This document shows positions 57,001 to 64,000 of a stretch of DNA of 64,000 nucleotides, piece after piece. The DNA comes from Theristus sp. LFF4_11 (Eukaryota; Nematoda; Chromadorea; Monhysterida; Xyalidae). The translations under genes were made by a program, and so were the position numbers. The stretch is from positions 1 through 64,000 of the forward strand of contig JASANC010004931.1 in NCBI GenBank assembly GCA_030248135.1, in the 5' to 3' direction. The first letter of the stretch is position 1, and the number at the start of each line of letters is the position of its first letter. Below the pieces are notes generated by a model. It was given only the letters and a program-made list of their open reading frames with translations, did not search any database and was not told where the DNA came from.

Positions 57001-59587
57001 GGTTGCGGACGTTAAAGGAAACTAGTTTTAATTTTTATGCGGCAATTCAGAATAGCCTAAGTGACCCGGCATCGGCCTTATTTAGCGGACTCGGATCCCT
57101 TTGCCAATTTTGGATTCCCGCGTCGGTGCATGAGACTGCATACCCACATATGCGCGTATTGAGACGCGGGACCTAAATAAAAGATATTAGTCAATTACAA
57201 GCATGGCACACCCTGTGTTCAGATGGTTCAAGAAGCACATAGACGTCGCTGATTGCAATTAGCCATGGCTGAGTGCGGATGCTCGTCAGTGGCACGCGCA
57301 ACGTTAATTTACCAAGAATGCCTGCAGAATAATTGAAAAAATAGTGTACAATAAAAAGTATTTCTGCAGTTTGTTCACCAAAAACAGATACGCAGAGGCA
57401 GAATCAGAATGGGTTAAGAGTAGGGTTCGAAAAAAGTGAAAATCCGGATTTTTTTATTACAAAATTTCCAAAATGGCGGAGGAAAATCGGTTGGTCAACA
57501 AAAAAAATTTCAAATAAAACCGCGCTGAATTCGAAATTTGCATTTCAAAACTAAATAAGGCCTTTGGGCCCTTAAAATTGGCGAAACCCCATGAAAATCA
57601 TCCTCCAACATTAATTTGGGTATGCTTTTTGCAGCATGTGTATCCAAAACGAATCTTCACATTTGAAGCGTAAAAACAAGGTATTTTACTGCTGTTTAGT
57701 GCATTAACGATTACATTAACCATTAATTTTATAAAAAAAATTCCAATTCAAACAATTTAAAAAAGTTTAAAAAACATTTCGAACCCTAGTTGATAGCTCA
57801 CATACAAATCACAAAAACACAAGGCACAACAAACAACTTGCCTGACTTCACGGTCAACGGAACATCAAACTTTCTCAAAGCACTCTTTTTCAATGGCACA
57901 TTTTCTAGCTCCACTTGTCCTGAAATTTCAAAACGAGGAAACACTGGTTGTTCCACACGACAAAGAATGGAATGGATATGGAAATGAAAAACGGGTAAAT
58001 TGAAGGTAACAGTTACGTTTCCAGTTTTTTTTGGATAGCAGACTATTGGAAATAACTTGTGGGTAACAAAACTTTTTCAAAAAAGTTCTCTACAATACTT
58101 GACTAGGGGAGTCCGCACAACCGCTGGTTTGTCGCGCGGTTGTCTCTTCGTTGGCATGTGGTCTGTTTTTATTTATTTGTTTGGTTTTCGCGTTTTAGTT
58201 TCGTGCCGTGCCGTTCTTGTTTCGGTTTTGCATTTGTTTGGTTTGGTTCAGTTTGTTCTGCTTCGGCTGCCTAGTTTCTGTTCGGTTCGTCTTTTTGATT
58301 GAACAATTGGATTTTTTTATAGTCATTTTCTTTGCGTCATTTTGTGTGTTTTGTGTGTTTGTGTGTTCGTGATAAGTACGATTCTGCGTCTTTTCATTTT
58401 TCACATTTGTTGGTTGTGTTTGTTTTGATCCGTACCGTTTTGTTTCGATTCTGTTTTTGCTATGTTTGGTTGGTTTCGTTTCTGTTGTAGTTGCTTTGTT
58501 TCCGTTCGGCTCATTTTCGATTCGTGTTTTTGAAATGAAACGCTAATTTCAAGAGTCTGTGTTTGCGATATCTTCAATTCTGCGTCTCTTCATTCATTTT
58601 TGCTTGCTGATTTTGTCTTGTTTAGTACCGTTTTTCGATTATGTTTTTGCCAGGTATGGTTATACATCGTTTTGTTTCGACTGTTGTGCTTTTGTTCAGT
58701 TGCTTTGGTTCGTCTTTTTGATGTGCAACTTGGTTCAAGAATCATTTCCTGTGTTCGCGAGAAATTCGACTCTGCTTCTTTTCATTTTTGATTTTTGAGT
58801 TCGTTTTGTTGTGTTCCGTTCAGTTCAGATTTTTTTTTCTCGTTTGACTTGGCTAAGTTTCTTTTTTGATTCGGTTGCTTCGTTTATGTTCAGTGCGTTT
58901 CGGATCGTGTTTGGTATGTGTCTTAGTGTGTGACTGTTTTAAGAGTCCTTTGTGTGTTTGCGATATGTCTGTTTCTGCGTCTCTTAAAAAAAAAGAGAAA
59001 AAGAAAGAAAAAAGATGTGCAAAAAAAACAAAAAAAAACAAAAAAAACAAAATAAAATGATGAATGAAGAGACAGCTCATAGACTTGTTTCTTTGGTTTT
59101 TTTTGGTTTTTTCATCATAGTGTTGAGCCGTCACAGGCGTCGTTGCTGTTCTTTATCTTGTGTTTAAGAAAGCCACTCATTGAAGTTTTTTTTTGTTTAT
59201 TGATTGTTTCGGGTTCTTCAGTTTTCGGTTCTCGTTTTGTGTGTGAATTGAGTTTTTGTTTGGATAGAGTTTGTGCCTCCAAATGTTTTTCAACTTCAGC
59301 TTGTTTTAGGGTAAATACATGGGCAATTCTTGCCCACATCCGACACCCGATACAAAACAATGATATAATAGTTGTTTGTTTCATTCATTTTTTTGATAAT
59401 TTTGACATTATGTTAATTGTTTATCATTGTGTTTTTGTTAAAGGTGTTGCGCGTTAAATAAAATCTTGAAATCTTGAAATCTTAACAAACCTTGAAGTAA
59501 TGCCACCGACAGTTGATCTGTGTTCAAATTCTCCAAATACTCGCCGACGTATGTGTTCAACACCCATGCAACCAAACCTTCGAGCAT
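30019..59587 (-). CDS. VPS13D: VPS13D, giant bridge-like lipid transfer protein (chorein family)
   Basis: One minus-strand gene of many exons spans 29.6 kb. VPS13 proteins form a rod that moves lipids between membranes; VPS13D acts at ER-mitochondria/peroxisome contacts. Exon 1 (59587-59491) encodes [20 protein letters not shown], the VPS13D N terminus. Exon 2 (57919-57842) gives [20 protein letters not shown]; exon 3 (57321-57212) gives [20 protein letters not shown]. Further landmarks are [20 protein letters not shown] (56.1 kb), [20 protein letters not shown] (55.1), [10 protein letters not shown] (54.1), [13 protein letters not shown] (50.24) and [10 protein letters not shown] (44.8). Then come [20 protein letters not shown] (44.2), GWEPLLEP (40.2), [17 protein letters not shown] (39.4), [19 protein letters not shown] (VAB repeat, 36.5) and a ricin-like trefoil with QHWAFD (34.2). 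At the C terminus are [20 protein letters not shown] (31.1), a PH-like segment (30.6-30.4) and ETSVKLMG before the stop at 30019. I could not locate the UBA domain of the human protein. Confidence 0.93.
31718..31868. mobile_element. TACAGTC-family MITE in VPS13D intron
   Basis: Termini TACAGTCAAACTGG and the reverse complement of TGCAGTCAAACTGT. The inside has CTGATTGGCTGC and GCAGCCAATCAGC in inverted arrangement. 151 bp. Confidence 0.65.
37228..37385 (+). mobile_element. tRNA-derived SINE-like repeat, type 3, in VPS13D intron
   Basis: The head at 37228-37298 folds like a tRNA. CCCTCG pairs with CGAGGG, with an A-box-like TGGCCTGCTGGTAGTGC and a B-box-like GGATCGAGCC. It is followed by about 90 bp of non-tRNA body. 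It is on the opposite strand to the host gene. Confidence 0.5.
38634..38852 (-). mobile_element. tRNA-derived SINE type 1 in VPS13D intron
   Basis: A reverse-oriented copy of the 20686-20880 element. The reverse complement starts GTCGCGTCTGTAGCGCAGGT, has the GTTTGAACCCGAACCCCGCT B-box region, and ends with the shared tail CCGGTTTCCGG-type block at 38634. It has some unshared internal sequence around 38735-38765. Confidence 0.65.
39526..39680. mobile_element. Short MITE with TTAGTTTTT..GTACGCAC inverted ends in VPS13D intron
   Basis: The left end TTAGTTTTTCGTCCCGTACG is mirrored at the right by the reverse complement of TTAGTTTTTTGTGCGTACGC. The interior has further CGTGTCCGT/ACGACACG inverted blocks. 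About 155 bp. Confidence 0.6.
41127..41242. mobile_element. TACAGTC-family MITE in VPS13D intron
   Basis: Left end TACAATCGATCTCG, right end AGATGGACTGTA. The body matches 12455-12602 closely, including GCTGATTGGTTGGTCATG and CATTACGTCATGTTGCAT. Confidence 0.65.
46033..46198. mobile_element. TACAGTC-family MITE, best-preserved copy
   Basis: Long imperfect inverted termini: left TACAGTCGAACTCAATAACA, right reverse complement TACAGTCTAACTCTGTATAT. Both are followed by AACTA(G/A)CTGATTGGTTG and a GCATGCAT block. The TA-CAGT terminus and TA ends suggest Tc1/mariner mobilisation. 166 bp, in the large VPS13D intron. Confidence 0.75.
47247..47643. mobile_element. hAT-like MITE (CAGGGTTGG ends) in the large VPS13D intron
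   Basis: Starts CAGGGTTGGCACTGGAAAA and ends with AACGTTTTTTCCAACCGTA. The interior is A/T-rich with GAAAAACGGTTTTT-like blocks. Flanking octamers GCAATAAT and GCAAAAAA match at 6 of 8 positions. Confidence 0.55.
47914..48151. mobile_element. MITE with TACAGGG(C/T)GAA ends in the large VPS13D intron
   Basis: Left TACAGGGCGAACC, right reverse complement TACAGGGTGAATC. 238 bp, non-coding. A Tc1/mariner-like terminus type. Confidence 0.6.
48982..49478 (+). CDS. Nested gene: small secreted protein / candidate peptide precursor (72 aa)
   Basis: Two coding exons, 48982-49133 and 49412-49478, joined across a GTGGGC..TTTTTCAG intron. A non-coding exon is suggested by a TTTTCCTCAG acceptor at about 48920. 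The protein begins with a strong signal peptide ([20 protein letters not shown]). A predicted mature start YPTYAIAID is followed by a dibasic RR, then [16 protein letters not shown], and GRMR, a possible amidation/cleavage site. A His/Arg-containing tail ends DSM. The signal peptide, small size, RR and GR sites suggest a neuropeptide-like precursor, but I recognise no known family. The gene lies inside a VPS13D intron on the opposite strand. A GTAACT after the last Met codon could be a further donor, so the 3' end is uncertain. Confidence 0.5.
52489..52852. mobile_element. hAT-like MITE in VPS13D intron
   Basis: Ends TAGGGATGGTAAAAAACCG and (reverse complement of right) TAGGGTTGATACTTC. Flanks TTTATGTC and GTTAGGTC agree at 6 of 8 positions. 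The interior has CGGTTTT/AAAACCG blocks. Confidence 0.6.
53774..53987. mobile_element. hAT-like MITE in VPS13D intron
   Basis: Ends TAGGATTGGCATGAG and the reverse complement TAGGGTTGGCAAAAT. Flanks GGTGCATA and AGTGCATC agree at 6 of 8 positions. 214 bp. Confidence 0.65.
56633..56975 (+). mobile_element. tRNA-derived SINE type 2 in VPS13D intron
   Basis: The tRNA-like head shows an A box TGGCTGAGTGGATAGCAC and a perfect B box GGTTCGAATCC. About 230 bp of non-tRNA body follow, ending in an AAC-repeat tail (CAACAACAACAG). The anticodon arm does not form a proper seven-base loop on a five-pair stem, so it is not a functional tRNA. Confidence 0.65.
56965..57190 (-). repeat. Inverted dispersed copy of the 11.2-11.8 kb repeat unit
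   Basis: The reverse complement matches the unit at 11597-11790: GCGACTCAATGCGGTTG, AGAATAGCCTAAGTGACCCG, GGACTCGGATCCCTTTGCC and CGCATATG..GAGACGCGGGACC correspond in order. Confidence 0.65.
57421..57788. mobile_element. hAT-like MITE in VPS13D intron 2
   Basis: Twelve-base perfect inverted ends: TAGGGTTCGAAA and TTTCGAACCCTA. Flanks GTTAAGAG and GTTGATAG agree at 6 of 8 positions, as expected for an old 8-bp target duplication. It lies between exons 2 and 3. Confidence 0.75.
58130..59290. repeat. Degenerate tandem repeat, about 195-bp period, G+T-biased on + strand, in VPS13D intron 1
   Basis: The marker TCTGC(G/T)TCT followed by TTTCAT recurs at about 58384, 58578, 58768 and 58972 (spacings near 194, 190, 204). 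GTGTTTGCGATA/TGTGTTCG blocks sit at constant offsets. The stretch is very poor in A and C on the + strand up to about 58980, then has an A-rich run. Open frames here are composition artefacts. Confidence 0.6.
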
Positions 59588-60756
59588 TTTTTGTCCTGAA
59601 CCTAAAACTTAAAAAGCATCATGGTCAGGTCAGTAGCGATTTAGCGAAAGGGAAAGCAAAATTTTAAAGGGATGTCATTAAGTCACCACGTGTGGTGTTA
59701 ATGTAGGGCAAAGGGTACATAGGGTTGTCAAACAAAAATCGAATTTTTTTTGAAAAAAGTTGTTAAAAAAAGAAAAATGCAGATTTGAAAAAAATCGAAA
59801 AAATTTTCTTTAATATGCTCTGAAAACCTTAAATTTGGCACAATTTTTCGAAAGTTCCACAAAAATTTTCTTTGATATTACCTCGTGAAACCGTCAGCAG
59901 TCGATTTTGGACCGTTTACCGACTGATTTCAGGCTTCGACAACATCTGCTGCGATGAAGTTTTTGAGCGTCCCAAAGGTTGGCTTACCATTTCCGATGCA
60001 GGTGAGTTGACGATTCGCCTCGCAGAGCGTCCGAGCTGCTCCGTTTGCAAGCGCTACGTTGTCTGGTTGCTAGCTGCTTCGTGTCGTGTCGTCGTAGGGT
60101 TGTTAAAAAAAAACAAAAATCGTCATTTCTGTTTGTTTTTTTATTTTTTTTTTAAATTTTAAAAATCAAAGTTGTGCTAAATCAATCAGGGAGTTCGAAG
60201 AACCACCTTGGAATTAGGCTTTAGGATTAGGTTTTGGTTTTTAGCTTCATTACTGAAGCGCACCCGCACGGGCATCGGCATGCTCATGCTCATGATCGAC
60301 TAGCGCGCCTGCACACGCTCCGCACTCAACAAGAACTTGTTCAAAACGCAATTGTTCTTACACCTTCCTTCTTGAAAAGGCTTGGCTTAGGTTAGGACTA
60401 ACTCAGGACTATGTTTAGCTTGGAATTAGGCTTTAGGATGTGGTTTTGGTTTAGGCTTGTTTAGGCAACGTCTGCCAACATCAGTGCTTTGATTTAGTAC
60501 GACAGGCCAACCCCCCAAAGCCTAACTTTGGGGTTAGTACGACAGGCCCAGTAGCGAAAGTGCGGGGGGGGGGTCCACCTAGAGATGTAACGGTAAAAAA
60601 TTTTTTTTTTTTAATTTTTTTTTAAAAAGTAAAAAAATGAGCATTTTTTTATTAAAAATTTTAGAAATTTTTTCTTTAATGTGCCCTGAAAATGCCGTTT
60701 TTGGCATAATTTTTCGAAAGTTCAACAAAAATTTTCTTTGACTTTACCTTGACACT

Positions 60757-61095
60757 TAAGGCCCATTCATGCAAGCGCGCGCTGAAGCGCGCTGACCAGC
60801 TTCATCATGAATGAAGAAATGAAGCTGCGTCAGCCGCTGCGGCTTTTTAGGTTTTTTGCCCATTCACGAACGCGCGCGCTGAAGCGCGCTGAAGCGCGCT
60901 GACGCGCTTCATCATGAATGATGAAGCGGCCTGAAGTGAAGCTGCGTCAGCCGCTGCGGCTTTTTAGGTTTTTTGTCCATTCACGAACGCGCGCGCTGAA
61001 GCGCGCTGAAGCGCGCTGACCAGCTTCATCATGAATGAAGAAATGAAGCTGCGTCAGCCGCTGCGGCTTTTGATGTCCGGACCCCAAATGCCGCA
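60757..61095 (+). repeat. Left GC-rich arm: three tandem subunits of about 115 bp
   Basis: Each subunit reads CGCGCGCTGAAGCGCGCTGA, then TTCATCATGAATGA(AGAAATGAAG), then CTGCGTCAGCCGCTGCGGC, then TTTTTAGGTTTTTTG. The AGCGCGCT palindrome is repeated inside. It is inverted with respect to 62461-62800. Confidence 0.8.
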
Positions 61096-61264
61096 GCGGC
61101 TTGTCTGAAAAATGAAACGTATTTGCATAATTTCTGCGCTTTCAATTGTGATAGATGCAGACCAAAAAGGGAATGAATTTAATTGTGGTAAAATTAAATT
61201 AATTGAGGAATACAGTAAGTTTTATTGTGCTGCGTTTGTGAAAGAAACCAACAGATAAAAACGA

Positions 61265-61345
61265 TAAAAACAACTGGGCTAAGACGGGTTTCGAACTTTG
61301 GCCTCTGTGCTCACAGGCACAACATGTTACCACTGCACTATAGTA
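61265..61345 (-). other. tRNA-like sequence (pseudo-tRNA) inside the foldback element
   Basis: The reverse complement has an A box TATAGTGCAGTGGTAACATG, a B box AGTTCGAAACCC, and CAACT pairing with AGTTG as an acceptor remnant. The anticodon arm cannot be folded with a normal seven-base loop, so I call it tRNA-like, not a tRNA gene. Confidence 0.5.
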
Positions 61346-61737
61346 GTTGACGGGTGGGAACCTTTCTAGGTGTTTGTTCATTAAATGTCGTTCAGTTTTA
61401 TCGTTTTGTGCTGTTGTCTGTGCTGTGTTGTCTCCGTACGTGCTGTTTAGTACACACTATATACCGCTTCGATTCGTTGTTTTCGCCGTTTCAGTGAATG
61501 TTTTGATCTTTTGATTTGTGCAACATTCACTAATCATGTGCTGCCGTTGAGGAAACTTTTTTTGTAATGCTCTACACCGTGGCAAGGCTAAAAAAGGAAA
61601 AAGGTTTCACGCCAAACCGCAGTTGAAGAAAACAATCACTTCACATCACGGTGTGGGGTACCGATGTGCGCCGCAGCCCTCAAAACCGGTGTGCAGGCCG
61701 CAAGAAATTTATGCGGCGGCACTGTTTCGACACGGGT

Positions 61738-62037
61738 TTGAGGGCTGTGCACCACTTTGAGGGCTGTGCACCACTTTGAGGGCTGTGCACCACTTTGAGG
61801 GCTGTGCACCACTTTGAGGGCTGTGCACCATTTTGAGGGCTGTGCACCACTTTGAGGGTTGTGCACCACTTTGAGGGCTGTGCACCACTTTGAGGGTTGT
61901 GCACCACTTTGAGGGCTGTGCACCATTTTGAGGGCTGTGCACCACTTTGAGGGCTGTGCACCACTTTGAGGGCTGTGCACCACTTTGAGGGTTGTGCACC
62001 ACTTTGAGGGCTGTGCACCATTTTGAGGACTATGCAC
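61738..62037. repeat. 19-bp minisatellite, about 16 copies
   Basis: The unit is GAGGGCTGTGCACCACTTT. Variants have CCATTTT for CCACTTT or GGGTTG for GGGCTG. It sits in the centre of the foldback element. Three units make 57 nt, so the array is open in all three minus-strand frames and gives a spurious 19-residue protein repeat. Confidence 0.95.
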
Positions 62038-62460
62038 CATTTGCAGGCAACGTGAAAGCAAATTGCATCCTAGAATGTTCAGTTAAAATGCAGAAATCGT
62101 ACAAAATTGTTCATAAAAAACTGTATTTTGCGGTGTAGCTTTCAAAGTTTTTCTTCACTTCGAAAGTCCATTTCACAATTTTTCAATAAATATGCGCCTA
62201 AGATCAGAAAACTTTTGGTGTGAAACAATAAAAAACAGTACAAAAAAGCAAAAAAAACCATAAATTTCTTGCACTATTTTTATGCTTTGTTGAGTATTCG
62301 TATTCTCACTGTCACACTTATTTTGAGACTAATTACGCTATACAATACTGTTCAGAATCTGTCAGAAAAGTACTAAATGATTTAACAAAAAAGTCTTGCA
62401 ACATTTGTGAAAGATTGTCACTGACAGCAACAATCAGCGATTTTGCACACACAAATTTGA

Positions 62461-62800
62461 TTTCCGGACATCAAATGCCGCAGCGGCTGACGCAGCTTCA
62501 TTTCATCATTCATGATAGCGCACTTCAGCGCGCGTCAGCGCGCTTCAGCGCGCGCGTTCGTGAATGGGCAAAAAACCTAAAAAGCCGCAGCGGCTGACGC
62601 AGCTTCATTTCTTCATTCACGATGAAGCTGGTCAGCGCGCTTCAGCGCGCTTCAGCGCGCGCGTCCGTGAATGCGCATGTGCTCCAAAACTGAAGCGCGC
62701 TGACGCACGCTGAAGCGCGCTGTTTTTTTGCTTCGTGAATGTGTAGCAAAGTGAAGCGCGTCAGCGCGCTTCAGCGCGCTTCAACCTCCATGAATGGCGC
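62461..62800 (-). repeat. Right GC-rich arm, inverted copy of 60757-61095
   Basis: Reads AATGCCGCAGCGGCTGACGC, AGCTTCATTTC, then (TCAGCGCGCT)n, then TTCGTGAATGGGCAAAAAAC. This is the reverse complement of the left-arm subunit. It has two full subunits plus a degenerate third. Confidence 0.8.
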
Positions 62801-64000
62801 ATTAGTCTTCAACGCTGCAGGTGGTATTCTGGATCGATTTATCGACTGTTTTCAGCCTTGGTGAGTGATGATCGACTCGCGCATTGAAGTACTTGAGCGT
62901 CGCAAAGGCTAGTTCAACAAATTCCGATGCCGCTAAGGTGAGATAGAAGCAGAGAACTCACATTATGCATCGTTTTTCAGGATCTCGAAAGGTCGAAATT
63001 GCACTGTTTGCCACTGCAAGCGTAACTTCGTTGGTTGCTCGTTGCTGTTTCGCCTCGTGTCGTCAGCATGATCACACCGGTTTGTTGTTGAACTTGTTTC
63101 CGTGTTATTTGAGGGGAATTGAGAGGCAAAACACGAGACGTGATGTCGTCGGTGGGAAAATGGGTTCGCCGAAACCAAGTCTGAAATTTTCACCCTCCTC
63201 CCATATGAGTGGGGGTCATATGGTAAGTCGGTGGTTCCTCAGATGGTGATATTCGGACTCCCTGAAAAATTCTGAACAACTTTGATTTAAAAAAAATAAA
63301 AAAAAAATTTTTTTAAAGAAAAAAATAGGAAATTTTTTTTTCTTGACATCTCTAGGTCCACCCCCCTCAGCCGAAAATCCTTCCCGTAAAAAAAACAAAA
63401 ATCGTCATTTTTGTTTTGTTTTTTAAAAAGAAAATTTAAAAAAAAAATTTTTCAAAAATCAAAGTTGTGCCAAATCAATCAGGGAGTTCGAAGAACCACA
63501 TATGATATGCAAGCGCCTCCGGAATGACTCCCGTATGGCGGAACTTTGGAGATTTTGTTTTGGTGACCTCAACTACCCCTTTTCCAAACCGTTACCATGC
63601 CTCTTCTAGTGTTTTGACCCCCAAAACGTCACTTATTGTCCCCAGCCCAAGTGAAAATACACATACCGGCTTGAAATTCGATCAAATCTGATGATGTGTC
63701 GCGACGGCAGGACACGAAACGGCAACCAGACAACGTAACGATTGCAAACGGAGCAGCTTGGACGCTCAAATTTAGATTGCGAGGCGAATCGTCAGCTTAT
63801 CTGCATCGGAAATGGTAAGCCAACCTTTGGGACGCTCAAAAACTTCATCGCAGATGTTGTATAAGCCTGAAATCAGTCGGTAAAACGGTCCAAAATCGAC
63901 TGCTAAAGGTTTTACGAGGTAATATCAAAGAAAATTTTTGTTGAACTTTCGAAAAATTGTGCCAAAATTAAGGTTTTCAGAGCATATTAGAGAAAATTTT

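Larger units (their letters stand above)
59588..64000. other. Gene-free, repeat-dominated region upstream of VPS13D
   Basis: No recognisable intact gene in 4.4 kb. Starting at about 59720 it is occupied by a nested inverted-repeat element reaching the window edge (see separate entries). The VPS13D promoter must lie in or next to its left end. Confidence 0.7.
59796..64000. mobile_element. Foldback-type composite element with outer inverted arms
   Basis: About 300 bp at 59796-60095 is repeated in reverse complement at 63690-64000, at roughly 90 percent identity by eye. Shared blocks include CGATTTTGGACCGTTTACCG and TTTTTGAGCGTCCCAAAGGT. A third, diverged copy in direct orientation lies at about 62826-63065. 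Sequences GGAGTTCGAAGAACCAC at 60190 and 63484 are direct repeats. The right side is cut by the window end. Confidence 0.7.

Noticed and set aside
58559..58798. Hydrophobic 79-residue ORF on the + strand
   Set aside because: It lies in the G+T-rich tandem repeat of VPS13D intron 1; hydrophobicity comes from the T-rich composition.
61265..61345. Functional tRNA gene on the minus strand
   Set aside because: The anticodon loop has the wrong size and the acceptor stem pairs only partly; kept as tRNA-like.
61636..62061. 141-residue minus-strand ORF with a repeated HSPQSGAQPSKW motif
   Set aside because: It is the translation of a 19-bp minisatellite that is open in all three frames; no signal, no conserved flanks.

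Overview
This is eukaryotic, intron-rich nuclear DNA from a small-genome invertebrate. The best guess is a nematode, at about 75 percent. The main reason is a cytoplasmic intermediate-filament gene whose head, rod and lamin-like tail read like the nematode IFA/IFB proteins. Genes are close together, introns are mostly 50-600 bp, and introns and spacers are full of short inverted-repeat elements. There are no prokaryotic operons, CRISPR arrays or prophages.

Layout. 1-2.7 kb: unassigned sequence with at most a fragment of an upstream gene. 2.7-7.3 kb (+): intermediate-filament protein, 16 exons. 8.1-9.8 kb (-): TBC-domain Rab-GAP of the GRTP1 type. 11.0-14.7 kb (-): proteasome ATPase Rpt4/PSMC6. 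15.0-17.5 and 17.9-19.6 kb (+): a tandem pair of C3orf33-like genes. 19.8-22.1 kb (-): fukutin-like LicD-type transferase. 22.2-25.0 kb (-): ALG6 glucosyltransferase. 25.5-27.5 kb (-): FBXL12-like F-box/LRR protein. 27.8-28.3 kb (-): an unrecognised 80-residue single-pass membrane protein. 30.0-59.6 kb (-): one giant gene, VPS13D, nearly 30 kb of genomic sequence. 59.7-64.0 kb: a complex foldback-type repeat with no recognisable intact gene.

How the genes relate. The four minus-strand genes from 28.3 to 19.8 kb are closely spaced; only 143 bp separate the ALG6 stop from the fukutin start. Both of those act in secretory-pathway glycosylation (lipid-linked N-glycan precursor, and O-mannosyl glycan extension), so shared transcription is possible. 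VPS13D, the TBC protein, Rpt4 and the F-box protein are membrane-contact, Rab and ubiquitin-proteasome housekeeping functions with no obvious joint pathway.

Most interesting items. (1) A two-exon + strand gene for a 72-residue secreted, peptide-precursor-like protein inside the 5.3 kb VPS13D intron. (2) A foldback element at 59.7-64 kb with nested inverted arms, GC-rich tandem subunits, a 19-bp minisatellite core and an apparent exon-like segment. (3) At least four hAT-like MITEs with matching degenerate 8-bp target duplications. (4) A TACAGTC-ended MITE family carrying CCAATCAG motifs. (5) Two GC-AG introns supported by reading frame and homology. (6) tRNA-derived SINE-like repeats of three types.

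Exon boundaries are my own splice-site readings. They were checked by total coding length being divisible by three for the IF, TBC, Rpt4, C3orf33-like and fukutin genes. Most internal VPS13D exons were located by similarity only.
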